Source of the DNA: Flavobacterium daemonense
Lineage (GTDB): Bacteria; Bacteroidota; Bacteroidia; Flavobacteriales; Flavobacteriaceae
Length of the DNA: 64,000 nt
Direction: 5' to 3'
NCBI RefSeq assembly: GCF_007341385.1
Contig: NZ_VJYD01000014.1
Coordinates: forward strand, 62,001-126,000
In this document: positions 42,688 through 51,582 of the stretch, in pieces
Layout: every line of letters starts with the position of its first letter
Position numbering within the stretch: position 1 is the stretch's first letter
Notes under the pieces: generated by a model
Told to the model about the DNA's origin: nothing
The model's database searches: none
What the model saw: the letters and a program-made list of their open reading frames with translations, nothing else
Made by a program: the position numbers and the translations under genes

Positions 42688-44094
42688 ATGAGGTTCACTT
42701 CAATCTTCGCTTTATTTACAACGGCTGCCATACTTTTTAGTTGTTCGACATCACAAAAATTAGAGACATTAAAACCAGAGCCAGACGATGCTAGTCCACT
42801 AGTTTATGATGCAAATCCTTCATTTATCAACTTGCCGATAACGGTAAAATTGTCTGATATTGAAAACCAGACAAACTCAATTTTAAACGGATTGATTTAC
42901 GAAGACAACAATATTGAAGATGACGATATTGAAATGAAAATCTGGAAACAAGCACCAATAAAAATTCAGAATGATCCTGCTGCATTAGACAAAAAGATCA
43001 AAACAGTTCTTCCTCTAAAAGCAACTATCAAATACCGAATTGGGACAAAAAAACTCGGCGTAGAACTTTATGATACGCGTGAATTTAATTTGAATGGAGT
43101 TATCACTTTGTCGAGTGATGTTGCGTTGACTAATTGGAAATTAAATACAAAAACCGAGTTTAAATCGTTAGACTGGAACGAAAGTCCAACGATGACGGTT
43201 TTTGGAAAAAACGTCCCGATTACCTATTTGGTAAACCCAGCAATTTCCATTTTTAAATCTAAAATTGAGAAGAAGATAGATGAAGCTATTGAAAAATCAA
43301 TGGATTTTAAACCGAATATTTTATCGGCTTTAGAAAAAATCTGTACGCCGTTTCAAATGAGCGATACTTATGAAAGCTGGTTACGAATTGTTCCAATTGA
43401 AGTTTATTCGACAAATGCAAGACTAAAAAACGATTCCTTTTTATTAGATATGGGAATGAAATGCAATATGGAAACCATTGTTGGAAAACAGCCTGAATCA
43501 AAATTCAATGCTAATAAAATTGTTTTAAAACCTGTTACTAAAATCCCGAATCAAATTTCCGCCAATATTGCAGCCATTTCGACCTATACGGATGCTTCTA
43601 AAATCATGACTAAAAATTTTGCTGATCAAGAATTTGGCTCTGGAAGCAAAAAAATAACCGTAAAAAATGTTGCGATCTGGCACAAAGACGGGAAAATGGT
43701 CATTGCGCTTGATGTCCTAGGATCTATAAACGGAACTTTATATTTAAACGGGTTTCCGCAATATAATCCGCAGACAAAAGAGATTTATTTTGATAAACTC
43801 GATTATGTTTTAGACACCAAAAGCAAATTAATGAGAACTGCAAGTTGGCTTGGACAAGGCTATATTTTAAGAAAAATGGAATCGAGTTGTCGTTATTCAA
43901 TACAACCAAATTTAGAAGAAGGCAAAAAGAGTATGGCTTCTTACTTAAAAAATTATTCCCCAATGCCAGGAGTTTTTGTAAATGGAAAAATGGAAGATAT
44001 TCAGTTTGATAAAATTCAACTGACCAACCAAGCGATTATTGCATTTATAAAAATAAACGGAACCGTGAATGTTTCTGTTGATGGATTGAAATAA
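42688..44094 (+). CDS. DUF4403-family lipoprotein
   Basis: The 468-residue protein has a lipobox ILFSC (C19) and a beta-rich domain starting INLPITVKLSDIENQTN, the DUF4403 pattern. This family is distantly related to lipid-binding tubular folds, as I recall, but its function is not established. The gene is monocistronic between the divergent export cluster and the convergent oxidase assembly unit. Confidence 0.8.
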   Translation: MRFTSIFALFTTAAILFSCSTSQKLETLKPEPDDASPLVYDANPSFINLPITVKLSDIENQTNSILNGLIYEDNNIEDDDIEMKIWKQAPIKIQNDPAALDKKIKTVLPLKATIKYRIGTKKLGVELYDTREFNLNGVITLSSDVALTNWKLNTKTEFKSLDWNESPTMTVFGKNVPITYLVNPAISIFKSKIEKKIDEAIEKSMDFKPNILSALEKICTPFQMSDTYESWLRIVPIEVYSTNARLKNDSFLLDMGMKCNMETIVGKQPESKFNANKIVLKPVTKIPNQISANIAAISTYTDASKIMTKNFADQEFGSGSKKITVKNVAIWHKDGKMVIALDVLGSINGTLYLNGFPQYNPQTKEIYFDKLDYVLDTKSKLMRTASWLGQGYILRKMESSCRYSIQPNLEEGKKSMASYLKNYSPMPGVFVNGKMEDIQFDKIQLTNQAIIAFIKINGTVNVSVDGLK

Positions 44095-44100
44095 AAAAAA

Positions 44101-44126
44101 GCAGTCTAAATTTAGACTGCTTTTTT
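44101..44126. terminator. Bidirectional terminator
   Basis: A perfect 20-base palindrome (GCAGTCTAAA and its reverse complement) flanked by A- and T-runs. It overlaps the stop codon of the CxxC membrane protein on the minus strand. Confidence 0.9.
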
Positions 44127-44381
44127 CTTTTTAGATTGATACATTCTGTAAATCAGAAAACCAATTATTCCTACCAGCAAATACGGAATCACCATTAAGT
44201 AAACAATTCCGTCATTTACCGCCTCCGCTTTTTTAACGTTTGAATCTCCAGCAAGTGCCGCACGACACATTGCACATTGAGCATTTGCTGAAATTCCAAT
44301 TAAGAAGATGCAAATTCCAAAAAAAAAAGTTTGAAATTTTGATTTTAAATCTTGAACATTATTTTTTTTACTAATTCGCAT
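44112..44381 (-). CDS. Small membrane protein with exported CxxC motif (oxidase assembly context)
   Basis: The 89-residue protein has an N-terminal signal sequence (about 15-34) ending SANAQ. Directly after it comes a CAMC motif (C36, C39) with RAAL, then a C-terminal membrane helix (about 58-78). The two cysteines would sit in the periplasm just after signal cleavage. It overlaps the DUF420 gene by 11 bases and ends a unit with SCO1. A role in copper or disulfide handling for the oxidase is inferred from position and motif only. Confidence 0.7.
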   Translation of the reverse strand: MRISKKNNVQDLKSKFQTFFFGICIFLIGISANAQCAMCRAALAGDSNVKKAEAVNDGIVYLMVIPYLLVGIIGFLIYRMYQSKKKKAV

Positions 44382-44955
44382 AATACGGAGAAATCATTAA
44401 AAATACTACAACACCAGTCACAGCAACATATAGCCAGATTGGGAAAGTGATTTTAGCTATTTTTTTATGTCTGTCAAATTGCTGCCCAAGTGCTCTCACA
44501 TATGAAATAAGAACAAGCGGAATAATCGCGATTGAAAGCAATATATGAGTTATTAAGATGACAAAATAAACCAATCGAAGTGAGCCAACTTTTGCACTTT
44601 CTACTGCATCAAGAATACCATCGTGATTTAAATCTCCAAATTTAGTAGAATCCGCCGTCATATGATAAGCCACATACATCACTAAAAAAGCAACTGACAA
44701 GGCAATAGCAAAAGTCATTAAACGTTCGTGCAATACACGTTTTCCGTTTTTAATAGCTATTACGGCTGCAACAAGCACAACGGCAGTTACACCGTTTATC
44801 GTTGCATAAACTGGAGGCAACATTGATAAAGGCTCAACATTATATCCAAAATCTTTTAGTTTTACACCAAATAAAATCGCTACTACAAGCGGTATTACAA
44901 TTGATACTGCAACAATAAATTTATTATATTTTTTTTCGATTGAATTATCTTCCAT
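44371..44955 (-). CDS. DUF420 membrane protein (cytochrome oxidase assembly-associated)
   Basis: The 194-residue protein has five predicted membrane segments and the DUF420 pattern (MLPPVYATINGVTAVVLVAAV, then HERLMTFAIALS and ILLSIAIIPLVLISYVRA). DUF420 is often found with SCO and CtaG-like oxidase assembly proteins. It is two bases from the SCO gene and overlaps the small CxxC protein. It contains several conserved histidines that could bind heme or copper, which is inference. Confidence 0.85.
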   Translation of the reverse strand: MEDNSIEKKYNKFIVAVSIVIPLVVAILFGVKLKDFGYNVEPLSMLPPVYATINGVTAVVLVAAVIAIKNGKRVLHERLMTFAIALSVAFLVMYVAYHMTADSTKFGDLNHDGILDAVESAKVGSLRLVYFVILITHILLSIAIIPLVLISYVRALGQQFDRHKKIAKITFPIWLYVAVTGVVVFLMISPYYAN

Positions 44956-44957
44956 TT

Positions 44958-45647
44958 TTATTCTGCTAATAATACTTTAATATCTTCCTGAATTTCTCTA
45001 ACTCCTTTTTTATCTAATCCATCGTAGTATAAAATTGGATTTCCGAAGTCATCTTTTCTGCAACGAATTTTTCCGTCTTTATCAATTAAGGCAAACAAAC
45101 CAGAATGTTCAAAACCACCGTTTACTTTGTCATTTTCGCCAGCATATAAATTGAATCCTTTATTAGACAAATCCATTATTGTTGCTCTATCTCCTGTTAG
45201 AAAGTTCCAATTTGACGATTTTACTCCCAATAATTTTGCGTGCTCTTTTAGAACCGCAGGAGTATCGTGTTTAGGATCTATTGTTATGGATACAATTCCG
45301 AAATTTGGATTTCCAAAAAAAGTTTTCTCAATTTCCAACATACTCAAATTCATTTTTGGACAAATTGAAGGACAAGTTGTGAAGAAAAACTCCAAAACAT
45401 AAACTTTTCCTTTGTAAGTGTCATTTGAAACTTTAGCACCATCTTGGTTTGTCAATTCAAATTTAGGAGCTGGACCTATGGTCAATAGTTTTCCATCCTC
45501 TTTTGAATTTTTCAAACTAACATTATCCAGACGATTTCCTTTTACAACTTCACCATTTTGAATTCGGTCAACAATTTTTGGCACTGCATAAATTCCAAAA
45601 ATCAAAACGATAAACGAAATTCCGATATATGATTTATTTTTAAACAT
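44958..45647 (-). CDS. SCO1/SenC-family copper chaperone
   Basis: The 229-residue protein has an N-terminal membrane anchor (8-24) and a thioredoxin-fold domain with the copper-binding CPSIC (C92 and C96) and the distant histidine H181 in GGFEHSG. The block ITIDPKHDTPAVLKEHA is typical. SCO delivers copper to the CuA site of cytochrome oxidase. It follows the SCO-like paralogue by 11 bases and precedes DUF420. Confidence 0.94.
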   Translation of the reverse strand: MFKNKSYIGISFIVLIFGIYAVPKIVDRIQNGEVVKGNRLDNVSLKNSKEDGKLLTIGPAPKFELTNQDGAKVSNDTYKGKVYVLEFFFTTCPSICPKMNLSMLEIEKTFFGNPNFGIVSITIDPKHDTPAVLKEHAKLLGVKSSNWNFLTGDRATIMDLSNKGFNLYAGENDKVNGGFEHSGLFALIDKDGKIRCRKDDFGNPILYYDGLDKKGVREIQEDIKVLLAE

Positions 45648-45658
45648 GTAGATAAAAA

Positions 45659-46300
45659 TTAAAGTTCTTTAGTAGCATTGTGATTCTTTTTAAGAGCGGC
45701 ACGATATTCATATAAAATGATTTTGAAATCATCCAGCATTTCGTTGCTCAAATCAGATGGATGGAAAGTATCATAACCTTCTTTATAATCGTCTTTATCT
45801 TTCCTTCCTCGAAGATTTCTTTCTTTATCTACAATATAAACATTTGATGTTCCTAGATTCTCATCAAGTTTACCTTTTAGCTTCAGCTGATCATAATATG
45901 TTTTGATTTCATTTGGCGAAGCAAAAACAAAATGCCATCCAGAAACATCAGTAAAAGCACCCAACGACTCCACAAGTTTTTTAGCTTGTTCTTCTGTGCC
46001 TAAAGGACACACGACAACAAACTGCAAATCTTTGAAACCATTATAACGTTGGTAGATTTTTTCATTCAAATTAAAAAAATTACCTCTGTTTTTCACAATT
46101 TCAGATCCAGAAAAACCAAGAATGGTGATTTTATTATTTAAAGTTACTTTTTCTCCTTTTAAGGATTTCCAATTGCCAAGATCAGCAATTTTAGGAGTTA
46201 TGGTAGGAAGTTTAGTAAAGCTGTTTACTCCAGATGCAAAAAACAAATAAGCTACAATAGGCAGAACAAAAAGTACAAAGAGAACTATATTTTTTTTCAT
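45659..46300 (-). CDS. SCO/thioredoxin-fold-like membrane protein lacking the active cysteines
   Basis: The 213-residue protein has an N-terminal membrane anchor (4-22) and a thioredoxin-like domain: KITILGFSGSEIVKNRGNFF, DLQFVVVCPLGTEEQAKK and NVYIVDKERNLRGR. Where SCO has CxxxC this protein has SGSEIVK, and only one cysteine remains. The copper histidine is not seen either. It is therefore a probable redox-inactive paralogue. It begins the oxidase assembly unit, directly after the subunit IV terminator. Confidence 0.7.
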   Translation of the reverse strand: MKKNIVLFVLFVLPIVAYLFFASGVNSFTKLPTITPKIADLGNWKSLKGEKVTLNNKITILGFSGSEIVKNRGNFFNLNEKIYQRYNGFKDLQFVVVCPLGTEEQAKKLVESLGAFTDVSGWHFVFASPNEIKTYYDQLKLKGKLDENLGTSNVYIVDKERNLRGRKDKDDYKEGYDTFHPSDLSNEMLDDFKIILYEYRAALKKNHNATKEL

Positions 46301-46326
46301 TGTTTATGCGGACAAATATTGAGGTA

Positions 46327-46334
46327 CAAAAATA
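46327..46334 (-). promoter_or_regulatory. -7 element of the oxidase assembly unit
   Basis: Minus-strand TATTTTTG, 26 bases before the ATG at 46300 and directly after the subunit IV terminator. It marks the start of a second transcript. Confidence 0.45.
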
Positions 46335-46359
46335 AAAAAAGCTCCGTAAATCGGAGCTT
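46333..46359 (-). terminator. Rho-independent terminator of the cytochrome oxidase structural unit
   Basis: AAGCTCCG pairs with CGGAGCTT around a 5-base loop, followed by T-rich sequence on the minus strand. It lies 21 bases after the subunit IV stop. Confidence 0.85.
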
Positions 46360-46379
46360 CTTTTCGAATTAATATCATG

Positions 46380-46730
46380 TTAAAAATTCCATTTAATAGT
46401 AGAATCTTTAAAAACCCCATAAATATAATGTCCTTCTGTCAAAAGAATAAACAATAAATATAAAACTAGGAAAATAACTGGTGATACAACAGACCATCTA
46501 AGGCTGCTTTTTTCACCTTCCATGTGCATAAATGCCCATACAATATAATATGCTTTGAATACTGTAAGGATATAAAATATCCAATTCAATAAATTCAAAC
46601 CTACGAAATGATTACCCTCTAAAACTGCAGGTTTGTAAATACCAAGAATAACCTCTACTGTAGTTACTACTGATAGTAATGCAAAAACAAACCAGATTCT
46701 TTTTGTATTTGATACGTGCTCGTGTGACAT
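46380..46730 (-). CDS. Cytochrome c oxidase subunit IV family protein
   Basis: The 116-residue protein has three membrane helices (about 10-28, 42-65 and 80-100) and the pattern NWIFYILTVFKAYYIVWAFMHME, typical of subunit IV of bacterial oxidases. It ends the structural unit. Subunits I and II are not in the window and must lie elsewhere. Confidence 0.87.
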   Translation of the reverse strand: MSHEHVSNTKRIWFVFALLSVVTTVEVILGIYKPAVLEGNHFVGLNLLNWIFYILTVFKAYYIVWAFMHMEGEKSSLRWSVVSPVIFLVLYLLFILLTEGHYIYGVFKDSTIKWNF

Positions 46731-46748
46731 AATAATTAAAATCTAAAA

Positions 46749-47744
46749 TTAAACTAAGTAGAAAACTGTAAATACAAATACCCAAACTAAATCGACAAAG
46801 TGCCAGTATAAACCAACTTTCTCTACCATTTCGTAGCTTCTTCTTTTCTCGTAAGTTCCTAACAATACATTAAAGAAGATAATGATATTGATGATAACTC
46901 CAGAAAATACGTGGAAACCGTGGAATCCAGTAATAAAGAAGAAGAAATCAGCAAATAATTTACTTCCGTATTCATTTCTAGTTAGGTTTGCTCCTTCTAC
47001 TACATATTTTGCAGAACTCAAACGAGATTCAGACTCTGCTCTACTTAGAACTTTTTTGCTCTTTTTACCGTTTGTTTCAATGATTTGCTCTGTTCTGATC
47101 AACAACTCAGGATGTACTTTAAAACCTGCTTGAACTTCAGCAACAGTATAAGTTGGTTGCGTTTCAGCATCTTCCATGAACCATTTAGCTTTAGCTCTTG
47201 TAAGCGCTTCTCTTTGTTCTGGCAATTTTACAGCAAACTCTTCAAGAGCTACTCTTTTACCGTCTTTATCAACAAACTGCAATAAACTTCCACCTACTGT
47301 TTCAACTGCACCGTATTCTCCTTTAATGAAGTTTTTCCACTCCCAAGCTTGAGAACCAACGAAAATTAAACCTCCAATAATAGTCAAGAACATATAAATT
47401 GCAACCTTTGTCTTTTTCAAATGATGACCTGCATCAACAGCCAAAACCATTGTTACAGATGAGAAAATCAAAATAAAAGTCATTAAGGCTACATAATACA
47501 TAGGAGCCGCAACACCATGTAAAAATGGGAAGTGAGTAAACACTTCGTCAGCCAAAGGCCATGTTTCAATAAATTTAAATCTAGAAAAACCATAAGCAGC
47601 AAGGAATCCAGAGAATGTTAAGGCATCTGATACGATAAAAAACCACATCATCATTTTACCATAGCTTGCTCCTAATGGCTGGATATCATCTCCGCCTCCC
47701 CAAGTTTTTTCGTTGTTATTTGCAGTAGTAACTGTCGCTTCCAT
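46749..47744 (-). CDS. Cytochrome c oxidase subunit III with a large insertion
   Basis: The 331-residue protein has the seven-helix core of subunit III, including GFHGFHVFSG near the end and WHFVDLVWVFVF. An insertion of about 120 hydrophilic residues (about 141-260) separates the helices. It is Lys/Glu-rich and not found in ordinary subunit III, which is about 200 residues. Subunit III helps oxygen and proton delivery. It is the third gene after cyoE and the other subunit III gene. Confidence 0.9.
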   Translation of the reverse strand: MEATVTTANNNEKTWGGGDDIQPLGASYGKMMMWFFIVSDALTFSGFLAAYGFSRFKFIETWPLADEVFTHFPFLHGVAAPMYYVALMTFILIFSSVTMVLAVDAGHHLKKTKVAIYMFLTIIGGLIFVGSQAWEWKNFIKGEYGAVETVGGSLLQFVDKDGKRVALEEFAVKLPEQREALTRAKAKWFMEDAETQPTYTVAEVQAGFKVHPELLIRTEQIIETNGKKSKKVLSRAESESRLSSAKYVVEGANLTRNEYGSKLFADFFFFITGFHGFHVFSGVIINIIIFFNVLLGTYEKRRSYEMVEKVGLYWHFVDLVWVFVFTVFYLV

Positions 47745-47786
47745 AAAAGATATTCGTTAAAAAGTTCCCAAATTTACGTTTTTTTC

Positions 47787-48374
47787 TTATTTAAAGAAAT
47801 ATAAAAATAAAAATAATAAAACCCACAATAAGTCTAGAAAGTGCCAATACATTGCACCTAGTTCTATACCAAGAGTTTGAGTCGAATTGTATTTTTGTTT
47901 AAAATGATTATAAATTACGATTAAAAGCGAAATTAACCCGCCAAGCAAGTGCAATAGGTGCACAAAAGTAATCACATAAAGGAAAGTTGCAGTAATCGAA
48001 CTGCCTTGACCGGTCATATAATAACCACTTTCCATAATCTGACCGAATCCTATAAACTGCAAAACAACAAATAAAATCCCCAAAGCTAATGTCGCTAGCA
48101 ATAAAGTTGTCGTTAAGCTTCTGTTGTCTTTCTGAATTGCTTTTTTAGCCAGATAAAAAGTAACACTACAACCAATAATAACAGCTGTACTAAAATAGAA
48201 TGCAGTTGGCAATTCAAAATTCTTCAACCAGTCAGCTCTTGACTTACTTACTACAAAAGCACTTGTAAGTCCAGCAAACATCATGGTCATACTTACCATT
48301 GCGAATAACAAAATCAGTTTAGCCGACTTTGATTTGCTTTCCTGTTCTTCACTTGTTCTCATTGTCATTTCCAT
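47787..48374 (-). CDS. Cytochrome c oxidase subunit III, normal size
   Basis: The 195-residue protein has five membrane helices and the conserved HLLHLLGGLISL and MYWHFLDLLWVLLF. It is the usual length. It is a paralogue of the longer subunit III downstream and lies three bases after cyoE. Confidence 0.92.
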   Translation of the reverse strand: MEMTMRTSEEQESKSKSAKLILLFAMVSMTMMFAGLTSAFVVSKSRADWLKNFELPTAFYFSTAVIIGCSVTFYLAKKAIQKDNRSLTTTLLLATLALGILFVVLQFIGFGQIMESGYYMTGQGSSITATFLYVITFVHLLHLLGGLISLLIVIYNHFKQKYNSTQTLGIELGAMYWHFLDLLWVLLFLFLYFFK

Positions 48375-48377
48375 AAC

Positions 48378-49280
48378 TTATCTTAAAAATTTATCAACTA
48401 TAAATACGATTTGTAGAAGCGAAATATACGAAACGCTTACCAACATTAGAGTTCTTGCAGCTTTTGCAGTACGCAATTGATATAATTTCACAGCATAAAA
48501 CAACATCCACAATCCTAATAAAAACACTAAAACTACCGCAATTGGAGAGATAAACAGCTGTCCTGTATAGCCCAAAGCCGGCAATAAAGAAGCTATAATC
48601 AACCAAACTGTATATAAAATAACCTGCAAAGCTGTTCCTTTATCTTTTTTTCCTGTCGGAAGCATAAAGATTCCTGCTTTTTCGTAATCCTCATATAAAA
48701 ACCAGCCGATTGCCCAAAAATGAGGAAACTGCCAGAAAAACTGAATCAAAAATAAAGTTCCTGCTTCAATCCCAAATTCCCCTGTCGCCGCAACCCAGCC
48801 CAACATAAACGGGATTGCACCAGGAAAAGCACCAACAAAAACAGATAGTGATGTTACCGTTTTTAATGGCGTATAAACACTTGTGTATAAAAATATTGAG
48901 ATTGCAGCAAACATTGCTGACTTCGCATTGATTGTATAAAGCAAACTGATTCCAATGATGGTAAGCAAGCTTGCTACAAACAAAGCCATTTTTGGAGACA
49001 TACGCCCTGAAGGAACTGGACGATTTTTTGTTCGATCCATTAATGCATCGATCTCTTTTTCAATTACCTGATTATATGCATTTGAAGCACCAACCATGCA
49101 GTAACCGCCAATTGACAAAACCAGCAAAACACTCCATTTAAAAGGGTGTTCGTTGTTTACACCTAACAAATATCCTGCAATGGAAGAAAACAAAACACTG
49201 ATTGCCAAACCAGCCTTTGTAATCTCTTTGAAATCCAGAAATATTGATTTTAGTGAAATTGTATTTTTAGTAGCGTTCAA
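48378..49280 (-). CDS. cyoE: Protoheme IX farnesyltransferase (heme O synthase)
   Basis: CyoE adds a farnesyl group to heme B to make heme O, needed for heme-copper oxidases. The protein is a nine-helix UbiA-family enzyme with the aspartate-rich motif in DALMDRTKNRPVPSG. I chose the TTG at 49280 (300 residues), not an upstream in-frame TTG at 49325, because a -7 element (49315-49322) overlaps the latter. The sequence AGAGAGG precedes the chosen start. It heads the oxidase structural unit. Confidence 0.9.
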   Translation of the reverse strand: MNATKNTISLKSIFLDFKEITKAGLAISVLFSSIAGYLLGVNNEHPFKWSVLLVLSIGGYCMVGASNAYNQVIEKEIDALMDRTKNRPVPSGRMSPKMALFVASLLTIIGISLLYTINAKSAMFAAISIFLYTSVYTPLKTVTSLSVFVGAFPGAIPFMLGWVAATGEFGIEAGTLFLIQFFWQFPHFWAIGWFLYEDYEKAGIFMLPTGKKDKGTALQVILYTVWLIIASLLPALGYTGQLFISPIAVVLVFLLGLWMLFYAVKLYQLRTAKAARTLMLVSVSYISLLQIVFIVDKFLR

Positions 49281-49314
49281 ACCTCTCTTGTTTGTATATT
49301 TTTTTTGAGTGGTG

Positions 49315-49322
49315 CAAATGTA
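49315..49322 (-). promoter_or_regulatory. -7 element of the cyoE-oxidase unit
   Basis: Minus-strand TACATTTG. Transcription would start near 49308, after the upstream in-frame TTG, which supports the downstream start for cyoE. The -33 TTG is poor. Confidence 0.45.
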
Positions 49323-49437
49323 CAAATTAGATTGTAGAATAAAGAACTATAAAATTAGATTTTTTTCAATAAAACCTTTATTAAATAAGGACTTGCATAT
49401 CTTTAACACAATTATTTCGAAAAATCTTATAAAAATT

Positions 49438-51582
49438 CTAGTAATCAAAATACCAATTAAAAATATCTGAGCGCAATCCTATAGTAAACCAAGTTGTACT
49501 TTGTTTAAAAGTTGTGGCTGTTTCTTGAGTTGGATCAAAGTTTCTATAAATGAAATTTCCGAAAAACTTTAGGTTTGTCATTGGATTAATCAAATAACCA
49601 CCCTGAATATCGGCAATAAAAATACTGGTTTTATTTCCTTGACCAACTGTTACTCCCTTATCATATGGACGCTTTTCATCGTAACTTCTATAAATATTGC
49701 CACCGTAATTATAACTATCTTCCGGAGTATTAAAATCTAAACCTCTTTTGCCAATTGTAAATTTAGCATCAGCAAAATAACGACCTTTATGGTAACGCCC
49801 AATTGCAAGCAATTCATCAAAATTCCCTCCCCATTGATGACCAATGCTCTGATTATTGTGTCCATAATTAGTAATAACGGCACTATGTGAATAAACGTAA
49901 GGACGAACACGGTTGTATTCTAGCTGCAAAAGCAAATCTTTTACTTCAAAAGCATTAAAATATTTAGCTCCTAATTGATAACCATATTTATTCTTCCAGC
50001 TTTTTTCTCCAGCGGTCATATCACCTACTGAAAATTCATCTAATAAAAACTGAGCATATAAATTAACCGAATTATTCCATTTATATTTGGCTGTCATTCC
50101 CAAAAGTGCATTTCCGCTTTTAGAAGAAGAAGCAAACTCAACAGCGCGGTAAAAAATTATTGGATTAACAAAATTTACATCAAACCCTCTATTATTGGTA
50201 TCGGTCCAAACAACTGATTCAAAGAAACCAAGATTCAATCTATTCGAAACATTCCAGCTCAAATAATGATTTGCCATAAATTTCGAGGCATAGGTTTTAT
50301 CAACAGTAACTTCAGGACGAACATCTTTCAGCCACATATAAGTGTTTGTATATTTAATTTTCCAGAAAGTGGTGTTGATTTTAAAATAAGGATAAGGACT
50401 AGCTCCATCGCTTTCTAGCAACGAACGATATCCATCTCCAATAAAATTCCTGCCATAACCCAGTTGAAAATCAAAAATCTTACTTGGCGTGTACGTAATA
50501 TTTGCCTCAGCTAAAGGAAAATCATACGCATCGGTTTTAAACTGTTTTGCAATTCCAATTCCGGGAATGATTGCTGGATTTCCTCCTGATGGTTTCAGCG
50601 ATTCGGCATAATCATTAAAATATCCAGCAAAACGGCCTTGGCTTTCAAAAATCGTTGTTGTAAAGTTTATTTGTTTCCCTAAACCTCCTCTAAAATTTAA
50701 TGCGCGAGTATTTACATAGGTATAGGATGCATCAAGATCTGACGCTTTTCCCAATTGAAGATCTACAATTGGATTCAAAGCCAGCCAATAGTCTTCACCC
50801 TGAATCTGAACCAAGTTTTCATTCCACCATTTTCTTCCCAACCAAGTTGAAACATCTTTTTTAAGTGACTCGTTTACTGCTTTCAAATTATAATATTTTG
50901 AAACCTCAGCATATGTATATGGTTTTGAAGCCGTGTGATTGTTGCTCCCAACTTGATTCATTGCGCCATCAAACTGCGCATAATAACTGTGAGAAAAAGG
51001 AATGTTCAAATGACTCTCAAATTCTGGATTATTGTATTTTTTATAGACAATACTATCCAATTCTGTCATTGGTTTTTCAGCCGGCTTTAAAATTTGAGAA
51101 GCCGCCAAAGCTTCTGCCGCAAGCTGATCACTGCTTTTCAACGGAATGTCAATTGATATTGTATATTTTGAATATGTTGGTTTTCCGTTATATGTTGATG
51201 GTTTTATTTTCGGAAATTTACCAAAAACACGTTTTGCCTCTGCAATCAAATCTTCATTTGAGGTATTTACATAGATCACTTTAAATACACCCTCGGCATC
51301 AACTTCAAAAAGCACTTTTACATCTCCCTTATAATTTGATTGTTTTAAATTTTCAGGAACTGTAAAATTTTGGAAAACAAAATCCTGAACTTCTTTATAA
51401 AAACAGTTCTCTAATTTTTTATCGGCTAAATTTTGACAATTATCAAAAACAGGAAATTGTTCGCTTGTAAATCCCGATTGAACAGAAGAAGCATTATTAT
51501 CTTGCGCAAAAGCAAATAAAGATGTTATAAAAAAAACAAAAGCTAAAACACTTTTATTGATTACGTTAATTTTGAGTTTCAT
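49438..51582 (-). CDS. remB: Gliding motility protein RemB
   Basis: The 714-residue protein has a signal peptide (ending LFAFAQ) and a TonB-C-like region (about 47-148: LFEVDAEGVFKVIYVN and KPTYSKYTISIDIPL). A large beta-rich domain follows, consistent with a capsule-assembly Wzi-like barrel. The neighbours (deoC, vanZ, gcvH, sprA) match my memory of remB in F. johnsoniae. RemB is a surface protein needed for normal gliding. It starts one base after the deoC stop. Confidence 0.85.
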   Translation of the reverse strand: MKLKINVINKSVLAFVFFITSLFAFAQDNNASSVQSGFTSEQFPVFDNCQNLADKKLENCFYKEVQDFVFQNFTVPENLKQSNYKGDVKVLFEVDAEGVFKVIYVNTSNEDLIAEAKRVFGKFPKIKPSTYNGKPTYSKYTISIDIPLKSSDQLAAEALAASQILKPAEKPMTELDSIVYKKYNNPEFESHLNIPFSHSYYAQFDGAMNQVGSNNHTASKPYTYAEVSKYYNLKAVNESLKKDVSTWLGRKWWNENLVQIQGEDYWLALNPIVDLQLGKASDLDASYTYVNTRALNFRGGLGKQINFTTTIFESQGRFAGYFNDYAESLKPSGGNPAIIPGIGIAKQFKTDAYDFPLAEANITYTPSKIFDFQLGYGRNFIGDGYRSLLESDGASPYPYFKINTTFWKIKYTNTYMWLKDVRPEVTVDKTYASKFMANHYLSWNVSNRLNLGFFESVVWTDTNNRGFDVNFVNPIIFYRAVEFASSSKSGNALLGMTAKYKWNNSVNLYAQFLLDEFSVGDMTAGEKSWKNKYGYQLGAKYFNAFEVKDLLLQLEYNRVRPYVYSHSAVITNYGHNNQSIGHQWGGNFDELLAIGRYHKGRYFADAKFTIGKRGLDFNTPEDSYNYGGNIYRSYDEKRPYDKGVTVGQGNKTSIFIADIQGGYLINPMTNLKFFGNFIYRNFDPTQETATTFKQSTTWFTIGLRSDIFNWYFDY

